From: Mucilaginibacter daejeonensis
GTDB lineage: Bacteria; Bacteroidota; Bacteroidia; Sphingobacteriales; Sphingobacteriaceae
Assembly (NCBI RefSeq): GCF_020783335.1
Contig: NZ_CP086068.1
Location: 558,001-622,000 of the forward strand
Length of the DNA stretch: 64,000 nt
Direction: 5' to 3'
The position numbers and the translations under genes were made by a program. Shown here piece after piece: positions 9,009-17,853 of the stretch; position 1 is the stretch's first letter, and every line of letters starts with the position of its first letter. Below the pieces are notes generated by a model. The model did no database searches and had not been told where the DNA came from. It saw only the letters and a program-made list of their open reading frames with translations.

Positions 9009-9530
9009 TTAAAACTTCACGAACTTTTCCACCTGTTCATTCACGAAATTGATGGTGCGTTCGTTCACGAGCTGGCCATCGGCGTCCATCTCCTGGCGTA
9101 TGCCGGGGATGTGGATGCGCAGGGGCAAAACGTGTAAATGCAGGTAGCTGCACACGCCGGCAAAATGGTCGATGCCGCGTATGTTACCGTACGTGCCTGA
9201 CGACAGTCCCACCAGTGCGGCCTTCTTATCATAAAAGCTATCAGGGAAGGTACACGAGTCGATAAAGGCCTTCAACACACCCGGAAAACTGCCATTGTAT
9301 TCGGGTATCACGAACAGGAACTTTTGGGTGGCCGTGATCAGTTGCTGTATGGGCTCAAACGCTTCGCTGCGCGCACCGAACATATCGGTCTTGATAAAAT
9401 CAGCGGGCAGGTCCTGCAAGGATAGCACATTAACTTCCAGTTGTTTATTTAAAAGAAGCTGCTGATAATATTTGGCCAGTTTTAGCGTAGAACTACCAGG
9501 GCGGTTGGTGGAAGCAATGATGCTGATCAT
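9009..9530 (-). CDS. NADPH-dependent FMN reductase-like flavoprotein
   Basis: A 173-residue flavodoxin-fold protein. The N terminus I-S-I-I-A-S-T-N-R-P-G-S-S-T is the FMN-phosphate loop of the NADPH-dependent FMN reductase family; V-I-P-E-Y-N-G-S-F-P-G-V-L-K at about residues 95-108 is the hallmark second motif, and L-V-G-L-S-S-G-T-Y-G-N-I-R-G precedes helix 4. It is expected to be a cytoplasmic reductase of FMN, quinones or azo compounds; the physiological substrate is unknown. It is a single-gene unit, with divergent parA beginning 157 bases beyond its start. Confidence 0.85.
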   Translation of the reverse strand: MISIIASTNRPGSSTLKLAKYYQQLLLNKQLEVNVLSLQDLPADFIKTDMFGARSEAFEPIQQLITATQKFLFVIPEYNGSFPGVLKAFIDSCTFPDSFYDKKAALVGLSSGTYGNIRGIDHFAGVCSYLHLHVLPLRIHIPGIRQEMDADGQLVNERTINFVNEQVEKFVKF

Positions 9531-9687
9531 TTAAAAGTGTTTATAAGTTAACGCGACGGGTAGCCAGCCTAATTGTTTAAATTCGTATCTTTAGCCCCCG
9601 GTCAAATAAAAGCGAAAGTATAAATTTTTAGCTTCACTTTTTTGACCGACCGGCAAAGGCACGTGTTGTAATATTTGAGGTAAAAAA

Positions 9688-10497
9688 ATGAGTAAGATAA
9701 TTGCTTTGGCTAACCAAAAAGGGGGTGTTGGCAAAACAACATCGTCCATAAACCTGGCGGCAAGTTTGGCCGTATTAGAGTACCGGACGTTGCTGGTGGA
9801 TGCTGATCCGCAGGCCAACTCTACCTCGGGTATAGGTTTTGATCCGCGCACGATCAAGAACAGCATTTACGAGTGCATCATTAACCAGGTGGACCCGGCC
9901 GAGGCCATCCAACGCACCGAAACTCCGAATCTTGACCTGTTGCCAGCACACATCGACCTGGTGGGTGCCGAGATAGAGATGATCAACCTGGCCGATCGTG
10001 AATATAAGATGAAGGCCATTTTGGATAAGGTGCGCGATCAGTATGATTTCATCATCATTGATTGCTCGCCATCATTGGGTTTGATCACGATCAATGCCCT
10101 TACCGCGGCCGATTCGGTGATCATTCCTGTTCAGTGCGAATATTTCGCCCTGGAAGGTTTAGGCAAGTTGCTAAACACGATCAAGATCGTGCAGAACCGC
10201 CTGAACCCGCAACTGAGCATCGAGGGTATATTACTCACCATGTACGATGTAAGGCTGAGGCTGAGCAACCAGGTGGTAGAGGAGGTGCGCACGCACTTTG
10301 AGGACCTGGTGTTCGATACCATCATTCAGCGTAATACCCGTTTAAGCGAGGCGCCAAGCTTTGGCGTATCAGTGATCATGCACGATGCCACCTGTAAAGG
10401 TGCCGTGAACTACCTGAACCTGGCGCGCGAGATCATTCGCAAGAACGGTTTGGAACAAACAGCAGGCAAGGCAAGTCCGGAAGCATTAGTTAAGTAA
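9688..10497 (+). CDS. parA: Chromosome partitioning ATPase ParA (Soj)
   Basis: A 269-residue deviant-Walker ATPase. KGGVGKTT at residues 11-18 is the P-loop with the signature lysine, L-L-V-D-A-D-P-Q-A-N at about 36-45 is Walker A', and F-I-I-I-D-C-S-P-S-L-G at about 116-126 is Walker B. The length matches chromosomal Soj rather than plasmid ParA with an HTH extension. It binds DNA as an ATP dimer and drives origin segregation with ParB. The stop codon overlaps the parB start by one base (TAATG), implying translational coupling. A weak -7-like TATCTTTA lies upstream near 9586. Confidence 0.95.
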   Translation: MSKIIALANQKGGVGKTTSSINLAASLAVLEYRTLLVDADPQANSTSGIGFDPRTIKNSIYECIINQVDPAEAIQRTETPNLDLLPAHIDLVGAEIEMINLADREYKMKAILDKVRDQYDFIIIDCSPSLGLITINALTAADSVIIPVQCEYFALEGLGKLLNTIKIVQNRLNPQLSIEGILLTMYDVRLRLSNQVVEEVRTHFEDLVFDTIIQRNTRLSEAPSFGVSVIMHDATCKGAVNYLNLAREIIRKNGLEQTAGKASPEALVK

Positions 10498-11411
10498 TGA
10501 GCGTAGACAAAAAGAAAGCATTAGGCAAAGGATTAAGCGCCCTGTTGAATGATACGCCCAGCGTAACATCACATAAAAGCTTCTCATCATCGCCCGAGAC
10601 CACCGTTAACACCGGTAATAGCTTAGGTTCAGTGAATGAGATCCGCATAGCCGAGATCGAGATAAATCCTTTTCAGCCCCGTACCGATTTTGATGAGCAG
10701 GCCCTGATCGAATTGGCCGAATCCATCAAAGTACAGGGACTGATCCAACCCATCACCGTTAGGCGGGTAAACTCGCACTCGTACCAATTGATATCGGGCG
10801 AGCGCCGTTTACGTGCCTCTAAACGTGCCGGGTTAAATACCATACCGGCGTACGTACGCACGGCCAACGATCAGCAAATGCTGGAGATGGCCCTGATCGA
10901 GAACATACAGCGCGAAGATCTGAACGCCATGGAAGTGGCCCTGAGCTTTCAGCGTATGATCGATGAGTGCAGCCTGAAACAGGAAGAGCTGGGTGAGCGC
11001 GTGAGCAAGAACCGCAGTACCGTGAACAACTACCTGCGCCTGCTTAAATTGCCGCCAAGCATACAGGCCAGCATACGCGATGGCGATATCAGCATGGGCC
11101 ATGCCCGTGCGCTGATCACCATTGCCGACCCGATCAAACAGGTACACCTGCACCAGCAGATCCTGCAGTACGGGCTATCGGTACGTAAGGTAGAGGAGAT
11201 GGTGCGCGCCCTGCAAAATGGTGGCGAAAAGAAAGAAGGCCGCAAGCCTGAGCCACTATCCTACCAGGTGCAAAAGATTCAGGATGACCTGGCCTCGCGT
11301 TTTAGCACCCGTGTAAAACTGACCATTAGCCCTAAGGGCGCCGGCCGTATCGAGATCCCTTTCCTATCGGAAGATGATCTGGGCCGTATACTCGAAATGC
11401 TTGACCAATAA
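10497..11411 (+). CDS. parB: Chromosome partitioning protein ParB (Spo0J)
   Basis: A 304-residue ParB/Spo0J protein. Residues about 45-135 are the CTPase/nuclease-fold domain with GERRLRASKRAG (GERRxRA motif) and the E-N-I-Q-R-E-D-L-N box. Residues about 140-215 are the HTH that reads parS (KNRSTVNNYLRLLKLP, GHARAL), and the C-terminal 50 residues are the dimerisation domain. It loads on parS sites as a CTP-dependent clamp. Its stop codon directly abuts the next ATG (11412). A parS-like palindrome occurs in dapB, 1.1 kb downstream. Confidence 0.95.
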   Translation: MSVDKKKALGKGLSALLNDTPSVTSHKSFSSSPETTVNTGNSLGSVNEIRIAEIEINPFQPRTDFDEQALIELAESIKVQGLIQPITVRRVNSHSYQLISGERRLRASKRAGLNTIPAYVRTANDQQMLEMALIENIQREDLNAMEVALSFQRMIDECSLKQEELGERVSKNRSTVNNYLRLLKLPPSIQASIRDGDISMGHARALITIADPIKQVHLHQQILQYGLSVRKVEEMVRALQNGGEKKEGRKPEPLSYQVQKIQDDLASRFSTRVKLTISPKGAGRIEIPFLSEDDLGRILEMLDQ

Positions 11412-12101
11412 ATGATGAACAGGCTGCTGCTTACCCTATCGCTCATCCTTACGTGGGGAGCCTTGTATGCTCAAAAGCCTGATACCGTTAAGGTGAAGGA
11501 CCCTGCCCAGGTGCAGCAGCGCAAGCGCGATTCCATTTTGGGTAAGCCGGTCATCACCGAAAAGATCACCTCCAAAAATAAAAAGATATACCGCCCCGAT
11601 AGTACCCACAGCCCAAGCCTGGCCTTCAAGCGCTCGGGCATTATACCGGGTTGGGGGCAGTTATACAACGGCCGCTGGTGGAAAGTGCCGATCATTTATG
11701 GTGGCCTGGGTTTGCTGGGTGTGGCCGTTGAGTTCAACGTGCGCTATCAAAAGCAATTCCTGAGGGCATACCGTTTAAGGCAAAGCGGTGAACCGGCCTC
11801 CAGCGATGATACTCCGCTGGTGAAGCAGTTGCTGGCCAATAGCGGCTATACTACCTCGGTGCTCGAGAATGCCGTGAACGGTTACCAGCGTAATATGCAG
11901 CTCAGTATACTGGGTATAGTGGGCGCATGGGGCATTCAAATGATCGATGCCTACATCGATGCCAAATTCATACACTCCTACACCATGGACCGCGACCTGA
12001 GTTTCAAGGTAACGCCGGGCGTGCTGCCTGCCGGGCCCATGTATGCCGGTAATATTCCTGCGGTTATGCCGGTCATAAAGCTTACCTTTACCATGAGATA
12101 A
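11412..12101 (+). CDS. DUF5683 domain-containing membrane protein
   Basis: A 229-residue protein with a signal peptide (cleaved after L-Y-A-Q, about residue 19), a charged linker, then A-F-K-R-S-G-I-I-P-G-W-G-Q-L-Y-N-G-R-W-W-K, which is the DUF5683 signature, followed by two or three membrane segments (about residues 95-110 and 155-175). Its function is unknown. It is fused to the par operon with no intergenic base (TAA then ATG), so it is co-translated with ParB. In Bacteroidetes this family typically sits between parB and dapB, which suggests a cell-envelope role that is convenient to co-express rather than a direct part in segregation; that is inference. ATG-ATG gives an alternative start at 11415. 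Confidence 0.8.
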   Translation: MMNRLLLTLSLILTWGALYAQKPDTVKVKDPAQVQQRKRDSILGKPVITEKITSKNKKIYRPDSTHSPSLAFKRSGIIPGWGQLYNGRWWKVPIIYGGLGLLGVAVEFNVRYQKQFLRAYRLRQSGEPASSDDTPLVKQLLANSGYTTSVLENAVNGYQRNMQLSILGIVGAWGIQMIDAYIDAKFIHSYTMDRDLSFKVTPGVLPAGPMYAGNIPAVMPVIKLTFTMR

Positions 12102-12144
12102 GCCAATAAACTGTTCTGTCGCAATAAACACTCCCTTACAAAAA

Positions 12145-12897
12145 ATGAAGATCGCATTATTGGGCTACGGCAAAATGGGCAAGATCATTGAAAAGATCGC
12201 CACTGACCGCAACCACCAGATCGTACTCAAAATAGATAAAGACAATGTACACGAGGCCACGCCCGAGAACCTGAAACAGGCCGATGTGGCCATCGAGTTC
12301 AGTACGCCGGGCACCGTGTTAGCCAATATTGACCGTTGTTTTGAAGCGGGCATACCCATTATAGTGGGCACCACCGGCTGGTACGAGCAGCTGGATGAGG
12401 TGAAGCAGAAATGTATTGATACCAACGGCACTTTGCTTTACGGATCTAACTACAGCGTGGGGGTTAACGTGTTTTTTCACGTGAACCGCATACTGGCCAA
12501 GATCATGAACAAATACCCGTACTATGATGTGCAGGTAGAGGAGATACACCACACCCAAAAGCTCGACTCGCCAAGCGGAACGGCCATTACCATTGCCGAA
12601 GGCATCATCGATGGGCTGGAAGCCAAGCAGAACTGGAAGAACGTGCTGGTGGATGATAGCGCAGCACCGACCGACGACCTGTTACAGAACAACGAGCTGC
12701 TGATCGAATCTCTCCGGATCGAGAACGTGCCGGGTACCCATACTGTGATGTATGACTCGGAAGTGGACAGCATCGAGTTCAAGCACACGGCGCATAACCG
12801 TAACGGCTTTGCTTTAGGCGCTGTGCTGGCGGCCGAATGGGTGAGCGATAAAAAAGGATTTTATCAGGTGACCGATATGTTTAACTTTAACGCCTGA
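12145..12897 (+). CDS. dapB: 4-hydroxy-tetrahydrodipicolinate reductase
   Basis: A 250-residue enzyme of the lysine/diaminopimelate pathway that reduces hydroxy-tetrahydrodipicolinate with NAD(P)H. The Rossmann motif is L-L-G-Y-G-K-M-G at residues 5-12. The catalytic segment E-E-I-H-H-T-Q-K-L-D-S-P-S-G-T-A contains His135/His136 and Lys139, and E-F-S-T-P-G-T is the conserved strand after the nucleotide site. The length is typical for the Bacteroidetes form. It provides meso-DAP for peptidoglycan. It sits 43 bases after the DUF5683 gene and 22 before lepB in the same direction. Confidence 0.95.
   Translation: MKIALLGYGKMGKIIEKIATDRNHQIVLKIDKDNVHEATPENLKQADVAIEFSTPGTVLANIDRCFEAGIPIIVGTTGWYEQLDEVKQKCIDTNGTLLYGSNYSVGVNVFFHVNRILAKIMNKYPYYDVQVEEIHHTQKLDSPSGTAITIAEGIIDGLEAKQNWKNVLVDDSAAPTDDLLQNNELLIESLRIENVPGTHTVMYDSEVDSIEFKHTAHNRNGFALGAVLAAEWVSDKKGFYQVTDMFNFNA
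12473..12488. other. parS-like palindrome inside dapB
   Basis: The 16-mer centred on TCACGTGA matches the widely conserved parS consensus TGTTTCACGTGAAACA at 13 of 16 positions. It lies in the dapB coding sequence about 1.1 kb after parB. The octamer core is expected by chance about once per 65 kb, but the flanking matches and the position make a real ParB site plausible. Confidence 0.5.
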
Positions 12898-12919
12898 TCG
12901 ATATAAACTGTACGACCAA

Positions 12920-14026
12920 ATGAATTGGAAATTCTGGAATAAAAATACTAACGACCAGACAAAGAAGAAGAAAAGCGCGGCCCGCGAGTGGACCGACGCT
13001 ATCATATTTGCAGTGGTTGCCGCTACGCTGATCCGTACGCTGTTCATCGAAGCGTATACCATACCAACCGAATCAATGGAGCGCTCCTTATTGGTGGGCG
13101 ACTTTTTATTCGTGAGCAAGGTCAATTACGGTGCCCGCACGCCCATGACGCCTATCGCGTTCCCATTCGCGCATCATACCATGCCGATCATTAATACCAA
13201 AGCTTACTGGGATGGCATCAAATTACCTTACTACCGTTTGCCGGGGTTAAGCCACATTAAAAAAGGCGATGTAGTGGTATTTAACTACCCAATGGAGGCC
13301 GATTCGCCTTTTTACCGCCCGGTAGATAAGCGCGAGAACTACATCAAACGTTGCCAGGGTACCCCGGGCGATACCTTATCCATTGCTGATGCACAGGTAT
13401 TCGTGAACGGCAAGGCCAATCCTAACCCGCCCGAAGGTCAGATCAACTATGATGTGAACGTGAGCGGCTCGGGCCTTAACCCTAAGCTGATCGATGAGCT
13501 GCACATTTCCCTGTCAGATTATAATACGCTGCTTACCATGACCAAGGCCTCGGCCGCGGCCTTAAAGAACTACAGCAACGTGACCTCGGTAAAACCACAC
13601 ATCACGCCAAAAGACTCGGTAGAGTACGGTGGTGAGGTGTTCCCGAATGACAAGCATTACGCTAAATGGAACCAGGACAACTATGGGCCGATCATTATCC
13701 CTAAAAAAGGCTGGACCGTTAAACTTGATAGCCTGACCCTGCCGTTCTATAAACGTGCCATCACCGTTTACGAAGGCAACAAGCTGGAAGTAAAAGGTGC
13801 CGATATTTTGATCAACGGCCAAAAGACCGACAGCTACACCTTTAAAATGGACTACTACTGGATGATGGGTGATAACCGCCACAACTCATACGATTCGCGC
13901 TTTTGGGGTTTCGTACCTGAGGACCACATCGTGGGTAAGGCCCTGTTCGTTTGGATGAGCTGGGATACCAACGGTAGTTTCTTCAGCAAGATCCGCTGGA
14001 ACCGTTTGTTCATGGGCATCCACTAA
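12920..14026 (+). CDS. lepB: Signal peptidase I
   Basis: A 368-residue type I signal peptidase with one membrane segment at about residues 27-45. The catalytic dyad is Ser52 in I-P-T-E-S-M-E and Lys143 in E-N-Y-I-K-R-C-Q-G-T-P-G-D, and the C-terminal M-G-D-N-R-H-N-S-Y-D-S-R-F-W-G box is intact. Between boxes D and E there is a long insertion (about residues 165-285), as is usual in Bacteroidetes, making it longer than the about 320 residues of the E. coli enzyme. It cleaves signal peptides on the outer face of the inner membrane. A strong terminator follows at 14052. Confidence 0.94.
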   Translation: MNWKFWNKNTNDQTKKKKSAAREWTDAIIFAVVAATLIRTLFIEAYTIPTESMERSLLVGDFLFVSKVNYGARTPMTPIAFPFAHHTMPIINTKAYWDGIKLPYYRLPGLSHIKKGDVVVFNYPMEADSPFYRPVDKRENYIKRCQGTPGDTLSIADAQVFVNGKANPNPPEGQINYDVNVSGSGLNPKLIDELHISLSDYNTLLTMTKASAAALKNYSNVTSVKPHITPKDSVEYGGEVFPNDKHYAKWNQDNYGPIIIPKKGWTVKLDSLTLPFYKRAITVYEGNKLEVKGADILINGQKTDSYTFKMDYYWMMGDNRHNSYDSRFWGFVPEDHIVGKALFVWMSWDTNGSFFSKIRWNRLFMGIH

Positions 14027-14051
14027 ACGTAACGTTAGGCACCAAAATATA

Positions 14052-14086
14052 AAAGCCTTTCAGGATCATCTCCTGAAAGGCTTTTT
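14052..14086 (+). terminator. Terminator after lepB
   Basis: AAAGCCTTTCAGGA and TCCTGAAAGGCTTT form a 14-bp stem with a 5-base loop and a T-tail. It ends the par-dapB-lepB run. Confidence 0.9.
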
Positions 14087-14114
14087 GCATTTAATAGGGG
14101 GGAAGTAGGCCGGC

Positions 14115-14534
14115 TCAGCCCTTAACGATCTCGATCCACATCTTTTCTTTTTTCTCGATGCTTTTGAGCAGCGCTACCAGGTTGTTCACCTTGCTGGCGC
14201 AATTCCAGATGCGGGTCTTCATGTCGCCATTCTCGCCTACCAGTATGCAGCCTTCGGTGTTATCGGGCGTATTGCCACCATGTATGCGTATACCGGCGAA
14301 CCATTTGACGTTGAGCAGCAACGGCAGGTACTTTTTGAAGCGGTTACTGTAGCTAAGGATAACCTCGTATTTGCCGTAGTCGATCGCGGTTTTGCTGTGC
14401 ACCTTGCCGCTGCCATCGGCTTTGAGGTCGCGCACGGTGTCCTCGCAGGTGTAAGCATAAAATTGGCCATTGAGATACATTTTGCCAAAGGTGGCGGTAG
14501 GAGTGAATACAGAGCGTACTACTTTAAGATCCAT
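14115..14534 (-). CDS. DUF5675 family protein
   Basis: A 139-residue cytoplasmic protein without signal peptide or membrane segment. The pattern T-F-G-K-M-Y-L-N-G...Y-T-C-E-D-T-V-R-D, then G-K-Y-E-V-I-L-S-Y-S-N-R-F-K, then I-R-I-H-G-G-N-T-P-D-N-T-E-G-C-I-L-V-G matches the DUF5675 family. The H-G-G-N...E-G-C-I-L-V-G stretch resembles the H..G...GC segment of L,D-transpeptidase/YkuD folds, with His and Cys in the right order, so a peptidoglycan-related role is possible but unproven. It is a single gene with its own upstream region. Confidence 0.75.
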   Translation of the reverse strand: MDLKVVRSVFTPTATFGKMYLNGQFYAYTCEDTVRDLKADGSGKVHSKTAIDYGKYEVILSYSNRFKKYLPLLLNVKWFAGIRIHGGNTPDNTEGCILVGENGDMKTRIWNCASKVNNLVALLKSIEKKEKMWIEIVKG

Positions 14535-14835
14535 GGGTGTGTGTTGGGGTATATGATAAAATAAAAGTCGATTTGAACCGGTCCGTAAATCGAACCGAAG
14601 TGTTGACAGATGCTTGCCATAACGAAAGGTCTGAATCTATCTAAACAGCAAGAGAGCAGTGCATCGGGAAATGCACTTTCAATACCACTAATATACTAAA
14701 AAAATTAGCAATTGCAAGGTTTTTGTGAACTTTTATTGGAAGAGGGAACGGAGGAACTTAAACGAAAAAAGCTGCAAGGGTCACTTGCAGCTTTTAATTA
14801 TTCTGGAGGTATGGTTAAAACACTATACCGTGATC
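14535..14835. other. Intergenic stretch between the DUF5675 gene and lpd
   Basis: About 300 bases with no credible gene on either strand. It holds the lpd terminator (14768-14794) at one end and presumably the DUF5675 promoter at the other; no clear TAnnTTTG element was found for the latter. Confidence 0.6.
14768..14794 (-). terminator. Terminator of lpd
   Basis: GCTGCAAG (14771-14778) and CTTGCAGC (14784-14791) form a perfect stem with flanking A- and T-runs. It lies 41 bases beyond the lpd stop on the minus strand. Confidence 0.85.
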
Positions 14836-16239
14836 TTAAATGTGTATAGCGCGGTTATCGGTAGCGGCTAAGCAAGCCTCACGAATGGCCTCGGTATAGG
14901 TGGGGTGAGCGTGGCTCATGCGGGTCACGTCCTCAGCGCTGGCACGGAACTCCATAGCAACCACACCCTCGGCGATCATATCGGCCGCACGCGGACCGAT
15001 CATGTGTACGCCTAGTATCTCGTCGGTAGTGGCATCGGCCAGTACTTTAACAAAACCATCTATATCCATGCTGGCACGTGCACGGCCACTGGCCTTGAAC
15101 GGGAACGAGCCGGCCTTGTATTTAACGCCTTGTTCTTTCAGTTGCTCCTCGGTTTGGCCAACGCTGGCAACCTCTGGCCAGGTATACACCACACCAGGTA
15201 TCAGGTTATAGTTGATATGTGGTTTTTGACCGGCAATGATCTCGGCCACAAAAGTACCTTCGTCCTCAGCTTTGTGAGCCAGCATAGCGCCGCGGATCAC
15301 GTCGCCAATGGCGTAAATGCCTTTTACCTTGGTCTCCAGGTGCTCGTCAACAGTGATCTTTTTGCCGCGTTCTTCTACGGTGATTCCAATGTTCTCTAAA
15401 CCTAAACCATCGGTATATGCTACACGGCCAACGGCCACCAGGCAGTAGTCGCCTTTCAGCTCTTTGCTTTCGCCTTTCGGGGTGTCAAAGCTAACGGTCA
15501 CTTCGTCGCCTTCAACTTTAGCGCCGGTCACTTTGTGCCCCAGGTAAAATTCCATGCCGATCTTCTCAAGGCTTTTCTTCAGTTCTTTACCCAAACCTTT
15601 ATCCATGGTCGGGATGATCGAATCCATGAACTCGATCACTGATACTTTGGCACCCAAACGGGCGTATACCGAACCCAGTTCCAGGCCGATCACACCACCG
15701 CCGATCAGCACCAGATGTTTAGGTACCTCAGGCAGGGTAAGGGCCTCGGTAGAGGTGATGACACGTTTTTTATCGATCGGTAAAAATGGTAACGACGACG
15801 GCTTCGAACCGGTAGCGATGATCACATTTTTGGTGGTCAGGGTCTCTTCGGTACCATCGGCCTTTTTAACCACGATGGTGTTCTTGTCCTTAAATGAACC
15901 TACACCTTGGTAAGTGGTTACCTTGTTCTTCTTCATCAGGAAAGTGATACCGCCGGTGGTTTGTGCAACTACCTCATTTTTGCGGGTGATCATTTGCTTG
16001 AAGTCTACCGAAAGGTTATCCAGGTTAATGCCGTGGGTCTTGAACGTGTGAGCAGCATTGTGGTAGTGCTCGCTCGAATCAAGCAGGGCTTTTGACGGGA
16101 TACAGCCCACATTTAAGCAGGTGCCACCAAAGGTGCTGTATTTCTCGATCATGGCCGTTTTCAGACCCAGTTGGGCGCAGCGTATAGCAGCCACATAGCC
16201 ACCCGGACCCGAACCTATTACGATAACATCATATTGCAT
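14836..16239 (-). CDS. lpdA: Dihydrolipoyl dehydrogenase
   Basis: A 467-residue FAD disulfide oxidoreductase, the E3 component of 2-oxoacid dehydrogenase complexes. FAD site: V-I-G-S-G-P-G-G-Y at residues 7-15. Redox pair: G-G-T-C-L-N-V-G-C-I-P-S-K with Cys41 and Cys46. NAD site: L-I-G-G-G-V-I-G-L-E. The C-terminal H-A-H-P-T-Y-T-E-A-I-R-E-A carries the catalytic His-Glu of the partner subunit. No E1/E2 genes are nearby, so this is the stand-alone E3 shared between complexes. A perfect -7 element lies 26 bases upstream. Confidence 0.95.
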   Translation of the reverse strand: MQYDVIVIGSGPGGYVAAIRCAQLGLKTAMIEKYSTFGGTCLNVGCIPSKALLDSSEHYHNAAHTFKTHGINLDNLSVDFKQMITRKNEVVAQTTGGITFLMKKNKVTTYQGVGSFKDKNTIVVKKADGTEETLTTKNVIIATGSKPSSLPFLPIDKKRVITSTEALTLPEVPKHLVLIGGGVIGLELGSVYARLGAKVSVIEFMDSIIPTMDKGLGKELKKSLEKIGMEFYLGHKVTGAKVEGDEVTVSFDTPKGESKELKGDYCLVAVGRVAYTDGLGLENIGITVEERGKKITVDEHLETKVKGIYAIGDVIRGAMLAHKAEDEGTFVAEIIAGQKPHINYNLIPGVVYTWPEVASVGQTEEQLKEQGVKYKAGSFPFKASGRARASMDIDGFVKVLADATTDEILGVHMIGPRAADMIAEGVVAMEFRASAEDVTRMSHAHPTYTEAIREACLAATDNRAIHI

Positions 16240-16264
16240 AACGGTAAGATATTTTGTTGGTGCC

Positions 16265-16272
16265 CAAAGGTA
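16265..16272 (-). promoter_or_regulatory. Candidate -7 element for lpd
   Basis: TACCTTTG on the minus strand is a perfect match to the Bacteroidetes TAnnTTTG -7 element, 25 bases before the lpd ATG. No good TTTG -33 element was found at the expected spacing. Confidence 0.5.
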
Positions 16273-16315
16273 ATACTACACCGGGTAAAACAGGTAATAT
16301 TTGAGTAAAAGAATG

Positions 16316-16368
16316 TGGGGGGATGTGGGGTGAGAGGTGAGTAGTGAGGGGTGAGTGGTCGGTAGTTC
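16316..16368 (+). repeat. G-rich imperfect tandem repeat
   Basis: The stretch is made of reiterated GTGAG/GTGGG units (for example GGTGAGTAGTGAGGGGTGAG). It lies in the 250-bp divergent gap between lpd and the DoxX-like gene. No coding function is apparent, and four or more G-runs of at least three are present. Confidence 0.6.
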
Positions 16369-16489
16369 GGTGCCCTGGTAGTACTGTTCACTTTAATTCG
16401 ACTCTCACTAAATACCAAATGGGCGCCGCAGAGCATTTCGCTATATAACAAAAGATCATTACTTTAACCTCATCCTATCCATCACCATT

Positions 16490-17785
16490 ATGACCGATCT
16501 TGCTGCCGACCACCACACGCCTTGGCCGTTCGGGCTTAAATTCGCTTTCCGGTTCTTTTTCGTGTTCTTTATCCTGTTCGTGTTCTTCGTACCGAATGGG
16601 GCGGTGCCTTTGCTAAACGTGTTTTACGATAGCTACATACAGCCCATGCACGGGTTGGTGGTATGGCTGGGCGCCCATGTACTGCACCTACCCCAACCGA
16701 TCACCACCTTTACCAACGGCAGCGGCGATACCACTTACGACTATATCGTGCTGCTCGTGTGCGCAATATCAGCACTGGTGGGCGCCACGGTATGGTCGGC
16801 GATCAGGCGCGGGCCTTGTAATTATACTAAGCTGTACTATTGGCTCGTCGTGGTGGTGCGGTTCTATGTGGCGTTCACCATGATCAGTTATGGCGGGGTA
16901 AAGGTGATCAAATTGCAGTTCCCGTACCCAAACCTGTACCGTTTGCTGCAACCCTACGGCAACTCATCCCCTATGGGCCTGGCGTGGACGTTCATGGGCT
17001 TTAGCGAGGGCTATAACTACTTTACCGGACTGGCCGAACTAAGCTGCGGCATCCTGCTGCTCTTCCGCCGCACCACGGCGCTGGGTGCGCTGATCGGCTT
17101 CGTGGTGTCGGCCAATATCATGGCCATTAATTATTGCTTTGATGTTCCGGTTAAGATCGTATCCACCTTGCTTACCATCATGTGCCTGTTCATCCTCAGT
17201 AAAGATGCCGGCCGTTTCCTCAATTTGCTGATCCTGAACCGCCCGGCACAGCCGGCCAACCTGACGCCTATGCGGTTCCGTAAAAAGTGGAAGAACATCA
17301 CCATGGCCACTCTCAAATACCTGGTGATCGCTTATGTGATCGCCAGCGATGTGAGCAATCTTTTCTATGGCTATAACAACTATGGCGACCATGCCTCCAA
17401 GCCGCCACTTTACGGTATTTACGAGGTGAAAAGTTTTGTGCGCGGCAAAGACACCGTGGCCCCACTGATCACTGACACCACCCGCTGGCGCAGGCTGGTG
17501 ATCAATTATAAAGGCACCGCACGTGCCTATTTGATGAATGATAGCGTACGTAACCTTAACTTCGAGGTCGATACCGCCAAAAAGCTCGCTACCGTTTACA
17601 GCGCGACCGACACCCTGCATAAATACAAGCTGCATTATGCACGCATCCCGAAAGATACACTGCTGCTGAAAGGTTTTTATAAAGGTGATACTGTAAACGT
17701 CAAACTCCACCGCTTTGACGAGAAGAAATTCAGGCTCACCAGCCGGGGTTTCCACTGGGTCAATGAGTATCCGTACAACCGGTAG
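16490..17785 (+). CDS. DoxX-like multi-spanning membrane protein
   Basis: A 431-residue protein. Residues about 20-250 contain six or seven hydrophobic segments, including V-V-V-R-F-Y-V-A-F-T-M-I-S-Y-G and G-L-A-E-L-S-C-G-I-L-L-L-F-R-R-T-T-A-L-G-A, typical of DoxX/DoxD-type membrane proteins. After another membrane segment near residue 280, about 140 residues form a soluble beta-rich tail (probably periplasmic) with no recognised domain. The biological role is unknown. It lies 68 bases before the CocE-type hydrolase on the same strand, so the two could be co-transcribed, but nothing shows a functional link. Confidence 0.65.
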   Translation: MTDLAADHHTPWPFGLKFAFRFFFVFFILFVFFVPNGAVPLLNVFYDSYIQPMHGLVVWLGAHVLHLPQPITTFTNGSGDTTYDYIVLLVCAISALVGATVWSAIRRGPCNYTKLYYWLVVVVRFYVAFTMISYGGVKVIKLQFPYPNLYRLLQPYGNSSPMGLAWTFMGFSEGYNYFTGLAELSCGILLLFRRTTALGALIGFVVSANIMAINYCFDVPVKIVSTLLTIMCLFILSKDAGRFLNLLILNRPAQPANLTPMRFRKKWKNITMATLKYLVIAYVIASDVSNLFYGYNNYGDHASKPPLYGIYEVKSFVRGKDTVAPLITDTTRWRRLVINYKGTARAYLMNDSVRNLNFEVDTAKKLATVYSATDTLHKYKLHYARIPKDTLLLKGFYKGDTVNVKLHRFDEKKFRLTSRGFHWVNEYPYNR

Positions 17786-17853
17786 GCCGTTATGTTAGGT
17801 AGCAAAGGGGTTTAAGCTTATCTTTAACGCAGCTAAACTATAATTCGAAACAA

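Noticed and set aside
9654-9670. GCACGTGTT sequence before parA as a second parS
   Set aside because: Only the CACGTG core matches; the flanks differ from the consensus at most positions.
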